The notes under the pieces: generated by a model
Told to the model about the DNA's origin: nothing
The model's input: the letters and a program-made list of their open reading frames with translations, nothing else
Databases searched by the model: none
Position numbers and translations under genes: made by a program
Part shown: positions 8,233 through 17,600 of the stretch, piece after piece
How the letters are laid out: each line of letters opens with the position of its first letter
Numbering within the stretch: the stretch's first letter is position 1
Source of the DNA: Bacteroidales bacterium
Lineage (GTDB): Bacteria > Bacteroidota > Bacteroidia > Bacteroidales > UBA932
Assembly: GCA_017938925.1 (NCBI GenBank)
Contig: JAGBAO010000019.1
Span: 1-64,000 of the forward strand
Reading direction: 5' to 3'
DNA: 64,000 nucleotides

Positions 8233-8853
8233 ATGCATATAGCGATTGCCGGAAACATCGGCAGCGGAAAGACCACTCTGACAAAGATGCTCGCTGCCCA
8301 CTACGGTTGGACTCCAAAGTTCGAGTCCGTGGACTATAACCCATACCTCGCTGATTTCTATGAGGATATGGAAAGGTGGTCCTTCAATCTTCAGGTATAT
8401 TTCCTTAACAAGAGATTCAAGGATGTCGTGGATATCTCCAAGCTTGATGAGGTGATCATCCAGGACCGTACCATATATGAGGACGCGCGTATCTTCGCGC
8501 CGAACCTTCACGGAATGGGTCTGATGAGCACAAGGGATTTCGAGAACTATTCGGACCTTTTCGACCTCATGATGTCGCTGGTGAATCCGCCTGACCTTCT
8601 CATATACCTGAGAAGCTCCATCCCTAACCTCATCGGCCAGATCCAGAAGCGTGGCCGCGAGTACGAAAAGAGCATCAGAATCGACTACATCACAGGTCTG
8701 AACGAGCGTTACGAGAACTGGATCAAGGACTACAAGCACAAGCTCCTTATCCTGGACGTGGACCGCATCAAGTTCGAAAACCGTCCTGAAGATTTTCAGG
8801 AGGTTACCGACAAGATTGATGCAGAGCTCTTCGGCCTCTTCAAGAATGAATAA
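8233..8853 (+). CDS. Deoxynucleoside kinase
   Basis: This 206-residue protein belongs to the dNK family (deoxyadenosine/deoxyguanosine kinase type) of the salvage pathway, which makes deoxynucleoside monophosphates. It starts with a P-loop GNIGSGKTT at residues 7-15. It then has 'ESVDYNPYLADFYED', the substrate-binding glutamate region, and 'IIQDRTIYEDARIFA', the DRS-like motif conserved in the family. The LID-type arginines lie near 'QIQKRGREYE'. Length is typical. The acyl-CoA synthetase gene follows after 22 nt, so co-transcription is likely although the functions are unrelated. Confidence 0.92.
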   Translation: MHIAIAGNIGSGKTTLTKMLAAHYGWTPKFESVDYNPYLADFYEDMERWSFNLQVYFLNKRFKDVVDISKLDEVIIQDRTIYEDARIFAPNLHGMGLMSTRDFENYSDLFDLMMSLVNPPDLLIYLRSSIPNLIGQIQKRGREYEKSIRIDYITGLNERYENWIKDYKHKLLILDVDRIKFENRPEDFQEVTDKIDAELFGLFKNE

Positions 8854-8875
8854 ACCTGACTAAAACCTAAATATC

Positions 8876-10786
8876 ATGGCAGAAAGATTGACAATCATTG
8901 ACTTCGTGGAGAAGTACGTTGCTCAGTATTCGAAGAATCCTTTCCTTTGGGAGAAGAATCTTGACACAAACCAGTGGGAACCTACTACTTATGAAGAAAC
9001 ATTGGCAAAGGCAAAGCGTATCGCTGCCGGCCTCATGGCCCTTGGAGTCCAGAAGGGAGAGAAGATCTCTTATCTGAGCGAAGGGCGTGACATGTGGATA
9101 ATCGGAGAACTCGGAGTTCTCTATGCAGGTGCGGTGAATGTGCCTCTGTCCATCAAACTAGGCGAAACAAACGACCTCGTTTTCAGAGTGAAGCACTCTG
9201 ATTCCAAATACGTGATAACCTCAAAGTTCCAGCTTGCAAAGATCAGAGCGGTGCTCCCGGAGTGCCCTATGGTCGAGAAGGTGATCATCTTCGATCAGGT
9301 GGACGACATGAGGGAGAACGAGATCTATATCGGTGACATCATCGAGATGGGTGACAAGTTCCTGGCCGAGCATGAGGACCTGTTCGTCCAGAGATACAAG
9401 TCAGTCGGGCCGGATGACTATGCGAATATCAGCTACACCTCGGGAACGACTGCAGACCCTAAGGGTATCCTCCTGACCCACAGAAACTACACTGCAAACG
9501 TGGAGCAGGCTCACTCTGTCATAGGTGTCGGCCCTGAGGACAGGATGCTCATCATTCTTCCGCTCGACCACTGCTTCGCCCATGTGGCAGGATTCTACAC
9601 TATGATGTCTTATGGTGCTTCCCTCGGAATGGTTCCTTCAGGAAAGTCCGGAAAGGAGGCTCTCAGAAACATCTCTCCAAGCATCCAGGAGCTCAAGCCG
9701 AGTGTGATGCTTTCGGTTCCTATTCTTGCAAAGAGCTTCAAGAAGAACATCGAGACCACAATCGCAAAGAAGGGCAAGACCATAGAGAAACTCTACAACT
9801 TCGCCCTCAGGAACGCGATCGCATACAATAAGGAAGGCTACAACAAGGGAACAGAGTTCGTGGACATCTTCCGCAAGCCTCTCATGCTCCTTTTCGACAA
9901 GCTCATCTTCAAGGCAGTGCGTCAGGGACTCGGTGGCAACATGAAGTTCTTCGTCGGAGGAGGTGCCCTTCTTGATATCGACCTTCAGAGATATTACTAT
10001 GCGATAGGAATCCCTATGTATCAGGGTTACGGTCTGTCGGAGGCGACTCCTATCATTTCTGCTAACTCACCAGCAAAGCATATCTTCGGATCATCAGGAA
10101 AGATTGTTTCACCTATGGAGATCAAAATCCTCGACGCTGACGGAGTCGAGCAGCCTTTCGGCGTGAAGGGTGAGATCTGCATCAAGGGAGAGAACGTGAT
10201 GGCCGGATACTGGAAGAATCCTAAGTCGACAGCCGACACGATCGTTGACGGATGGCTCCACACAGGAGATATGGGATATATGCGTGACGAGGAGATGCTC
10301 TATGTCGTAGGACGTTTCAAGTCGCTCCTCATCGCTGCCGATGGTGAGAAATATTCACCGGAGGGAATTGAGGAGAACCTCGTGGAGAGCTCGAAATATA
10401 TCGACGGAGCCCTTCTGCACAACAGCCAGGACCCATACACAATCGCCCTGATCACTCCTAACAAGGAGGCTCTCAAGGCATATGCCAAGGAGATCGGACT
10501 TGATCCTTCGACCAGGGAGGCCAAGGTCAAGATGCTTGAACTCCTTCAGGATGAGGTGAACATGTACCGCAAGGGCGGCCGTCTCTTCGGAGCATTCCCT
10601 GAAAGATGGCTTCCTGCAGCAGTCTGCGTGCTTCCGGACCCATGGACAGAGCAGAACCGCCTGCTGAACAGCTCGATGAAGGTGGTACGTGGCCGTGTCG
10701 AGGAGACCTACAAGGCTCACATGGACTACGCCTACACCCCTGAGGGCAAGAACATCGTCAATGACATGAACCTCGCTTCGCTCTAA
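8876..10786 (+). CDS. Long-chain acyl-CoA synthetase (AMP-forming)
   Basis: The 636-residue enzyme activates fatty acids to acyl-CoA through an acyl-adenylate. Visible motifs are the AMP-binding P-loop 'ISYTSGTTADPKGILLTHRNY' (starting near residue 184), the adenylate motif 'YQGYGLSEATPI' near 382, and 'GWLHTGDMGYMRDEEMLYVVGRFKSLLIAADGEKYSPEGIEE' near 460, with the conserved Asp and the hinge. This is the FadD/long-chain type seen widely in Bacteroidota, probably loosely associated with the inner face of the membrane. It ends in a long inverted repeat shared with the convergent SOD gene. Confidence 0.93.
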   Translation: MAERLTIIDFVEKYVAQYSKNPFLWEKNLDTNQWEPTTYEETLAKAKRIAAGLMALGVQKGEKISYLSEGRDMWIIGELGVLYAGAVNVPLSIKLGETNDLVFRVKHSDSKYVITSKFQLAKIRAVLPECPMVEKVIIFDQVDDMRENEIYIGDIIEMGDKFLAEHEDLFVQRYKSVGPDDYANISYTSGTTADPKGILLTHRNYTANVEQAHSVIGVGPEDRMLIILPLDHCFAHVAGFYTMMSYGASLGMVPSGKSGKEALRNISPSIQELKPSVMLSVPILAKSFKKNIETTIAKKGKTIEKLYNFALRNAIAYNKEGYNKGTEFVDIFRKPLMLLFDKLIFKAVRQGLGGNMKFFVGGGALLDIDLQRYYYAIGIPMYQGYGLSEATPIISANSPAKHIFGSSGKIVSPMEIKILDADGVEQPFGVKGEICIKGENVMAGYWKNPKSTADTIVDGWLHTGDMGYMRDEEMLYVVGRFKSLLIAADGEKYSPEGIEENLVESSKYIDGALLHNSQDPYTIALITPNKEALKAYAKEIGLDPSTREAKVKMLELLQDEVNMYRKGGRLFGAFPERWLPAAVCVLPDPWTEQNRLLNSSMKVVRGRVEETYKAHMDYAYTPEGKNIVNDMNLASL

Positions 10787-10794
10787 GCAGTAGG

Positions 10795-10907
10795 ATAAGA
10801 ATACAAAAGCGGTACTCCGGTGCCGGTGGCCATCCCCACTTCGTGGGTCCCCTCCCTTTTCGGGAGCCAATGCCACCGGCACCGGAGTGCCGCTTTTATT
10901 ATTTCTC
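10795..10907. terminator. Bidirectional terminator built from a 36-nt inverted repeat
   Basis: The left arm 10795-10830 and right arm 10872-10907 match closely. The inner 26 nt (10805-10830 against 10872-10897) differ at one position. The 41-nt interior holds two small hairpins, CCCACTTCGTGGG and CTCCCTTTTCGGGAG. The right arm extends over the last codons and stop of the SOD-rubredoxin gene. Confidence 0.75.
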
Positions 10908-11774
10908 CTTTTCGAAATGTTCCTTGCCGACACCGCATGCCGGGCAGGTCCAGTCGTCAGGGAGTTCTTCGAACGGGGTTCCTGGAGCTATCCCTCCTTC
11001 GGGATCTCCTTCTGCCGGGTCATAAATGTACCCGCAGATCACGCATACATACTTTTCCATATTTCTGATCTTTTGTGAGGTTTGTGTTTCTGCAAGGTCG
11101 TCCTCCTTCTCGTCGTCTTCGTCTGTCGTGACGACGACTGTTTCCGTGACGACCACCTTTTCACCGGCCAGGTCCGTCATTTCGGCCACCGGAATGTGTT
11201 CGGTCATTCTGTCCGCAACCTTGTGCCAGTTGATGAGTTCCCAGCAGTTGTCGATGAAGGCGGCACGACGGTTCCGGTAGTCGATGTAGTAGGCGTGCTC
11301 CCAGACATCCATTGTCATAAGCGGCTTGTAGCCGGCTCTGATGGGGTTTCCTGCGTTTGACTCCTGGATGATGTGCAGTCTGCCTTTCTTGTCGGCCGCC
11401 AGCCATGCCCAGCCTGAACCGAATATTTCAAGGGCGGCCTTCTTGAACTTTTCCTTGAATCCATCCACTGAACCGAAGTCCCGGATGAGCGTTTCCTTCA
11501 GAATCGGCGGCATCTCCCTTGGGACAGGAGTCAGGGTGTTGAAGAAGAATGTGTGGTTCCACACCTGGGCTGCATTGTTGAAAAGCGGTCCGGAGGCGGT
11601 GAGGATCATGGTCTCAAGAGGGACATCCTCGAAAGGGGTACCCGCGATGAGACGGTTCAGATTGTCGATATAGGTCTGGAGGTGTTTTCCGTAGTGATAG
11701 TCGATGGTCTCCTGACTCATCTTCGGCTCCAGCGCGTCGCTCGCGTAAGGGAGAGGGGGTAGTGTGTAGATCAT
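10899..11774 (-). CDS. sodB: Iron-type superoxide dismutase fused to a C-terminal rubredoxin
   Basis: This 291-residue protein has two complete domains. Residues 1 to about 200 are an Fe/Mn superoxide dismutase with metal ligands H27, H74, D156 and H160, and Q70 in the position typical of iron enzymes. Residues 239-291 are a full rubredoxin with iron cysteines in YVCVICGY (C244, C247) and WTCPACG (C277, C280). A valine/threonine and acid-rich linker (about 205-238) joins them. The start at 11774 ([10 protein letters not shown]) gives the normal SOD N-terminus; the upstream extension is not conserved-looking. It is cytosolic, with no signal peptide. M239 begins a normal rubredoxin, so internal initiation could also give free rubredoxin. 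The SOD reaction needs no reductant, so the fused redox domain is unexpected. Confidence 0.93.
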   Translation of the reverse strand: MIYTLPPLPYASDALEPKMSQETIDYHYGKHLQTYIDNLNRLIAGTPFEDVPLETMILTASGPLFNNAAQVWNHTFFFNTLTPVPREMPPILKETLIRDFGSVDGFKEKFKKAALEIFGSGWAWLAADKKGRLHIIQESNAGNPIRAGYKPLMTMDVWEHAYYIDYRNRRAAFIDNCWELINWHKVADRMTEHIPVAEMTDLAGEKVVVTETVVVTTDEDDEKEDDLAETQTSQKIRNMEKYVCVICGYIYDPAEGDPEGGIAPGTPFEELPDDWTCPACGVGKEHFEKEK

Positions 11775-11915
11775 GGTAAATGATATTAAGTCCGTTTTGA
11801 CGGAGAATATCAAATCCTTTGCCATTGACGATGTGTGGAAATTGTTTTCAAAACACCGTATTTCCATTTTGAATTATAATGCAATGTCTGTTTCCAATTA
11901 AAAATTATTTTAAAA

Positions 11916-11946
11916 TTTGGAAGTTGATTTTAAATCATTAACTTTG
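11916..11946 (+). promoter_or_regulatory. Promoter of the sugar transporter-ROK operon
   Basis: TTTG at 11916-11919, a 19-nt spacer, and TAACTTTG at 11939-11946: a perfect Bacteroidota promoter. Transcription would start near 11953 and give a leader of about 190 nt. The rest of the 372-nt divergent region (11775-12146) is AT-rich and holds only the leader hairpin. Confidence 0.75.
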
Positions 11947-12000
11947 CGAAAGACATTCGAATTAATTTCGTGTCTATTTGTTAAGTTCGTTTTATATACG

Positions 12001-12028
12001 GCAGGGTTCCTTGGGGAGGGAACCCTGC
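12001..12028 (+). promoter_or_regulatory. Hairpin in the 5' leader of the sugar transporter gene
   Basis: GCAGGGTTCC (12001-12010) pairs perfectly with GGAACCCTGC (12019-12028) around an 8-nt loop, then TAATTTTAT. It lies about 50 nt after the predicted start point and 118 nt before the ATG. It could be an attenuator or an mRNA-stabilising stem; no known riboswitch was recognised. Confidence 0.5.
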
Positions 12029-12146
12029 TAATTTTATAGGCACAGGGGAAATATTCATCTTCTTTTTCGGGTTGTGTCGTTTTTTTTCGTAACTTAGGCC
12101 CGATTTTGACGAAACGTATAATTATTAACAATAAAAGCTAATCAAA

Positions 12147-13445
12147 ATGAACAAGAACAAGACTAACTGGGTTGCGGTCCTGACCATGATGTTCCTCTTC
12201 GGAATGATTTCATTCGTCACAAACCTCGCAGCTCCTATCGGCGTCATCTGGAAGCAGGCTCCCGGAATCGACGGATCAAGCTTCTGGGGTATGATGGGTA
12301 ATATGATGAACTTCCTTGCTTACCTCTTCATGGGTATCCCTGCAGGAAAACTCATCACAAATCACGGTTACAAGAAGACAACCCTCATCGGTGTGGGAGT
12401 CGGATTCTGCGGAGTCCTCGTGCAGTTCCTTTCAGGCAAGATCGGAGTAGGCGCTACTCTGGCCGGCCTTCCTGCAAACTTCTTCGTTTATCTTCTCGGT
12501 GCATTCATCTGCGGATTCAGCGTATGTATCCTCAATACAGTGGTTAACCCTATGCTCAACCTCCTCGGAGGCGGTGGAAACAGAGGTAACCAGCTCGTTC
12601 AGATCGGCGGCTCGTTCAACTCTCTCATGGGAACCCTTACTCCTATGCTCGTAGGTGCTCTCATCGGTCAGATTACAAAGGATACTGCAATTTCTGATGT
12701 CAATACTGTCCTCTACATGGCAATGGGAGTGTTCGCAGCAACATTCTGCGTGCTTATCTTCGTTCCTTTCGTTGAGCCTGAGCAGGATAAGACCAATGCT
12801 TCGGTAAAGAGCCTTTTCCAGTATCGTCACCTCGTCTTCGGTGTGATCGCCATAGCTCTTTATGTCGGTGTGGAGATAGGTATCCCTGGTACACTCAACT
12901 TCTTCCTTGCTGACTCGGAGAAGGGTGCCGGACTTGATCCTGCAACTGCTGCGTCCATCGCTGGTTCAGTTGCTGCGATGTACTGGCTCCTTATGCTCTG
13001 CGGCCGTTTCGTGTCAAGCTTCATCAGCGGAAAGGTTTCCAGCAAGACCCAGCTCACAGTCACTTCTGCAGTCGCTATCGTTCTTGTCGTTCTCGCAATG
13101 TTCACTGCTGAGGTCGATATAAAGATGCCTGTCCTCAAGGGATTCTCTGAAGGATTTGCCATTATGACACTTCCTCTTTCTGCACTTCTTCTGGTGCTCT
13201 GCGGTCTCTGCACATCAGTGATGTGGGGAACAATCTTCAACCTCTCAGTCGAGGGTCTCGGAAAGCAGTCAGCTCTTGCATCCGGTCTCTTCATGACGAT
13301 GGTTGTCGGCGGTGGAGTGCTTCCGCTTATCCAGAATGCCATCGCAGATGCAGCTTCATATATGGTCAGCTACTGGGTTGTGGTTGCGGCTCTCGCATAC
13401 ATCCTCTGGTTTGCTGTCATGGGCTCGAAAGTTAAGAATGCATAA
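12147..13445 (+). CDS. Major facilitator superfamily sugar transporter (glucose/galactose/fucose permease-like)
   Basis: The 432-residue protein has about twelve hydrophobic segments and looks like the FHS/FucP-GluP-like branch of the MFS that imports hexoses by proton symport. The N-terminal half includes 'FMGIPAGKLITNHGYKKTTLIG', an A-motif-like loop between segments 2 and 3. A glycine-rich loop 'LLGGGGNRGNQLVQIGGSFNSLMGTLTP' occurs in the middle, as in FucP-like carriers. The ROK-family sugar kinase gene follows after 25 nt, so import followed by phosphorylation is the likely pathway. The exact sugar cannot be told. Confidence 0.85.
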   Translation: MNKNKTNWVAVLTMMFLFGMISFVTNLAAPIGVIWKQAPGIDGSSFWGMMGNMMNFLAYLFMGIPAGKLITNHGYKKTTLIGVGVGFCGVLVQFLSGKIGVGATLAGLPANFFVYLLGAFICGFSVCILNTVVNPMLNLLGGGGNRGNQLVQIGGSFNSLMGTLTPMLVGALIGQITKDTAISDVNTVLYMAMGVFAATFCVLIFVPFVEPEQDKTNASVKSLFQYRHLVFGVIAIALYVGVEIGIPGTLNFFLADSEKGAGLDPATAASIAGSVAAMYWLLMLCGRFVSSFISGKVSSKTQLTVTSAVAIVLVVLAMFTAEVDIKMPVLKGFSEGFAIMTLPLSALLLVLCGLCTSVMWGTIFNLSVEGLGKQSALASGLFMTMVVGGGVLPLIQNAIADAASYMVSYWVVVAALAYILWFAVMGSKVKNA

Positions 13446-13470
13446 TCATTAACACATTAATAGCTATATC

Positions 13471-14430
13471 ATGGATTCACAATTAGTAGTAGGTATCGAT
13501 GTCGGAGGACAGACCACTAAACTCGGTGTTGTAGATGCAAGAGGAACAGTCCTCGCGCAGACTGTAATCCGTACAGACACATATTCGACAATCGAACCAT
13601 ATATCGCTGAACTTGCAGAGGCTATCAACAAGATCATCAAGGACGCAGATGCAGAAGGAAAGGTACGTGGAATCGGAGTAGGTGCTCCTAACGGAAACTA
13701 CTATACCGGAACAATCGAGAATGCTCCGAACCTTCCATGGGGACACAGCGGAGTCGTAGAGTTCGCAAAGCTTCTTTCTGATGCCATGAACGGTCTTCCT
13801 GTCGCTCTGACAAACGACGCCAACGCTGCCGCTGTCGGTGAAATGACTTATGGCGCAGCAAGAGGAATGAAGAACTTCATCATGATTACCCTCGGTACCG
13901 GTGTGGGTTCCGGTATCGTTATCAACGGTGAAGTCGTTTATGGTCATGACGGTTTTGCAGGCGAGCTTGGCCATACTGCTGCTGTGCGTAACAACGGCCG
14001 TCAGTGCAACTGCGGAAAGACCGGATGTCTTGAGGCCTATGCATCAGCAACAGGTGTGGCGCGTACAGCGCGCGAGTGGCTCGAACTTACTGACGAGCCT
14101 TCTGTCCTGAGAAACCTGGATACCATCGCTTCAAAGGATGTTTACGATGCTGCGAAGGAAGGCGACAAGCTCGCTCTGAAGATCTTTGACTTCACAGGAA
14201 GGATTCTCGGACGCTCGTTCGCAGACTTCATCGCATTCAGTGCTCCGGAGGCTATAGTTCTCTTCGGTGGTCTGGCAAGAGCAAAGGAATTCCTTCTTGC
14301 TCCGATGGAGGAGGCAATGAATGCCAATCTTCTGCCATTGTGGAAGAACAAGGTGAAGATCGTCTTCTCTCAGCTCAAGGAGTCAGATGCGGCAATTCTT
14401 GGTGCATCAGCTCTGGCTTGGGAACTCTAA
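13471..14430 (+). CDS. ROK family sugar kinase (glucokinase-like)
   Basis: The 319-residue protein starts with 'VVGIDVGGQTTKLGVV', the ROK phosphate-1 ATP motif, and has 'ALTNDANAAAVGE' with the catalytic Asp region. It also has 'ITLGTGVGSGIVINGEVVYG', the phosphate-2 and sugar-binding loop, and a ROK zinc motif C-N-C-G-K-x-G-C-L-E (QCNCGKTGCLEAYAS) preceded by 'GELGH'. These mark an active cytosolic glucokinase or related hexose kinase. It is co-transcribed with the upstream sugar carrier and closed by the terminator at 14451. There is no DNA-binding domain, so it is a kinase and not a ROK repressor. Confidence 0.93.
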   Translation: MDSQLVVGIDVGGQTTKLGVVDARGTVLAQTVIRTDTYSTIEPYIAELAEAINKIIKDADAEGKVRGIGVGAPNGNYYTGTIENAPNLPWGHSGVVEFAKLLSDAMNGLPVALTNDANAAAVGEMTYGAARGMKNFIMITLGTGVGSGIVINGEVVYGHDGFAGELGHTAAVRNNGRQCNCGKTGCLEAYASATGVARTAREWLELTDEPSVLRNLDTIASKDVYDAAKEGDKLALKIFDFTGRILGRSFADFIAFSAPEAIVLFGGLARAKEFLLAPMEEAMNANLLPLWKNKVKIVFSQLKESDAAILGASALAWEL

Positions 14431-14450
14431 GCCGGGTTTACATAAAGGAT

Positions 14451-14483
14451 AAGGGGTCGGCCGTGATGGGCCGGCCCTTTTTT
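14451..14483 (+). terminator. Intrinsic terminator after the ROK kinase gene
   Basis: GGGTCGGCC and GGCCGGCCC pair around a 6-nt loop and are followed by six T residues. Confidence 0.9.
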
Positions 14484-14532
14484 GTCTCCGAGTGGAGTGA
14501 GTGGAGTTTCTTTCCGGCATCAGGCTTGGACA

Positions 14533-14564
14533 TTTGCATTTCCCTCGAAAAATTCGCATATTTG
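14533..14564 (+). promoter_or_regulatory. Promoter of the first SusC/SusD operon
   Basis: TTTG at 14533-14536, a 20-nt spacer, and CATATTTG at 14557-14564 (one mismatch to TAnnTTTG). It gives a leader of about 80 nt before susC. Confidence 0.6.
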
Positions 14565-14653
14565 CAGGTTGGTATATCATGGGGTGATGTCCCGTGACAT
14601 ATGAGAACTGAAAACAATATTTATGTTAAATAACTAAACAACAGACTAACCAG

Positions 14654-17600
14654 ATGAAAAGAATCAAACTCTTTCTCGTGATGCTGTCCATGATTGTGTC
14701 TGCTCTGGCATCAGCGCAGAATATCACAGTCACTGGTAGTGTCAAAGACTCTTCCACTGGTGAGGGCATTCCGTTTGCATCCCTTCAGGTAAAGGGAACG
14801 ATGGTCGGAACAAGTACAGACCTGGATGGTGTATATTCCATCTCGGTTCCGGCAGACGGAGTACTCATCTTCTCTTCAATCGGATATGTGAACAGTGAGG
14901 TTCCGGTAGCGGGACGTGCAACTGTTGATGTAATGCTGGAGCCGGATTCCCAGATGCTTGAGGAAACCATCGTGGTGGCTTTCGGTACAGCGACAAAAGA
15001 GTCCTTCACAGGATCGGCTACTGTAGTAAAGTCGGATGATATCGCCAAGGTCCAGGCATCAGATGCTACCCGCGCTCTCGAAGGAGTCGTAGCCGGTGTG
15101 CAGATGACTACAGCTTCAGGATCGCTCGGAAGCTCGCCTTCCATCATGATCCGTGGTGCCAGCTCGATCTCGGCAGGAACAGCTCCGCTTTATGTCGTGG
15201 ACGGAATTCCGTTCAACGGTGACCTCAACAACATCAACCCTTCGGATATCGAATCGATGACCGTCCTCAAGGATGCCGCATCAAATGCCCTTTACGGTGC
15301 CCGCGGTGCCAATGGAGTCATCATGATCACCACAAAGAAGGCGAAGCATACTGATGCAGTGGTCAACGTGGATGCAAAATGGGGCCTCAACACAAAGGCT
15401 CTCAGGAATTATGACTACATCACAGCTCCTGGACAGTACTACGAGGTCTATTATTCTGCTCTCAAGAACTATCTGATGAATGCTCAGGGAATGTCTGACT
15501 ATGAGGCACATATCGCTGCAAACCAGTATATGGTGGCTCCTTCCGACAACCCGGACGCTTCCGGTCTCTCTCTCGGATACCAGGTGTTCACAGTTCCGGA
15601 GGGACAGAACTTCATCGGATCCAACGGCAAGCTCAACCCGAATGCAACCATCGGACGCGTGGTGGATTATAACGGAGAATCATATTATCTGACTCCGGAC
15701 AACTGGCTTGACGAGACATACAGGAACTCTCTCCGTCAGGAATATAACGTGAGCGTTTCAGGAACGTCAGGCAATGCTTCCGTCCTTGCATCGTTCGGAT
15801 ATCTCAATAACAAGGGTATCGTGGACGGTTCCGACATGTATCGTTACACAGCTCGTCTTCGTGCTGACTATCAGGCGAAGAAGTGGCTCAAGGTGGGAGC
15901 GAACATGTCTTATACCAGCTTCAATTACAACAACGGTAACACAGACGAGGGCTCAAGCTCATCAACAGGCAACGTCTTCGCGATTGCAAACCAGATCGCT
16001 CCGATCTACCCTCTCTACATCAGGGACGCAATGGGCCGCATAATGATAGACAGATACGGCTTCCAGATGTATGACTATGGTACCGGAACGAATGCAGGTG
16101 CAGTGAGACCTTATCTTAACAACTCCAATGCACTTCAGTCTGCGACCCTCGACAAGAACAACTCGAAGGGAAATGCATTCAACGGTACAGCATATGCCGA
16201 GGTCAAGTTCCTCAAGGACTTCACCTTCACCTTCAATGCCGGTGTCGGCCTTCAGGAGTATCGTGCATCGCAGGTGCAGAACATGTACTACGGCCAGTAT
16301 GCCACTCTCGGAGGTATGGTTGCTAAGGCTCATTCGAGAGGTCTTACACTCAACCTCCAGCAGCTCCTCAACTGGAACCGCACTTTCGGCGGACTTCACA
16401 ATGTGGGAGTGCTCCTCGGACACGAGAACTATCAGACGAATTCGGTTTCGCTGAGCGCTTCGAAGAGCCAGATGTTCTCTATGGAGAACGACGAGCTTGC
16501 AGGTGCGGTAGTTGACGGAAAGTCGGCAAGTTCTTCAAGTTCAGACTATAACAACGAAGGATACTTCATCCGTGCCCAGTATGACTATGCCAACAGGATC
16601 TTTGCAAGTGCGTCATATCGTAGGGATGCTTCTTCAAGGTTCCATCCTGACCACAGATGGGGTAACTTCTGGTCTGTCGGAGGAGGCTGGATCATAAACG
16701 AGGAATCATGGTTCCCGCGTGCTCCATGGATCGACATGCTGAAGATCAAGGCTTCCATCGGCTCGCAGGGTAACGACAACATCGGAAACTACCTCTACAC
16801 AGACACTTCTTACCTCTCTAACAACGACGGTACTCCGGCTCTCGGATTCGGTGTGAAGGGTAACAAGGACATCACATGGGAGACCAACACCAACCTCAAT
16901 GCCGGTGTGGATTTCGATTTCCTCCGCGGACGTGTTTCAGGTAGCGTGGAGTATTTCTACAGAAAGACTTCCGACATGCTCTTCTGGTTCACTGTCCCAG
17001 CATCAATGGGTTACAGCGGATACTATGACAACGTCGGTGACATGAGAAACCAGGGTGTGGAGTTCTCGACAAATCTCGTGCTCATGCAGAGAAAGAACCT
17101 GCTCTGGAACTTCTACCTCAACTTCACCCACTACACCAACAAGATCACTATGCTTCCGGATGAAAGGAAGACAACCACTACGACCGAGGGATACAAGGGT
17201 TATGCAAACGGAACCTCCTTCGTCGGAGAGGGACTTCCTCTCAACGCCTTCTACATGCAGCAGTATGCAGGTGTGGACAAGGAGACAGGTGATCCTATGT
17301 GGTACAGGACAGAAGCAGACGGCAGCAAGGTCATAACTAAGGACTATTCATTGGCTACGCAGTATATATGTGGAGACCCTACTCCGGATCTTTACGGAGG
17401 TTTCGGTACTTCACTCGATTTCTTCGGAGTCGATGTCGCAGTAGCATTCACATATTCTATCGGCGGTCTTGCATATGACTCAGGCTACGCAGGATATATG
17501 GGCTCGCCGCAGACTTCAAGCCTCGGAACCAACTTCCATAAGGATATCCTCAATGCGTGGACTCCGGAAAACAGGGATTCGAATATTCCTAAGTTCCAGT

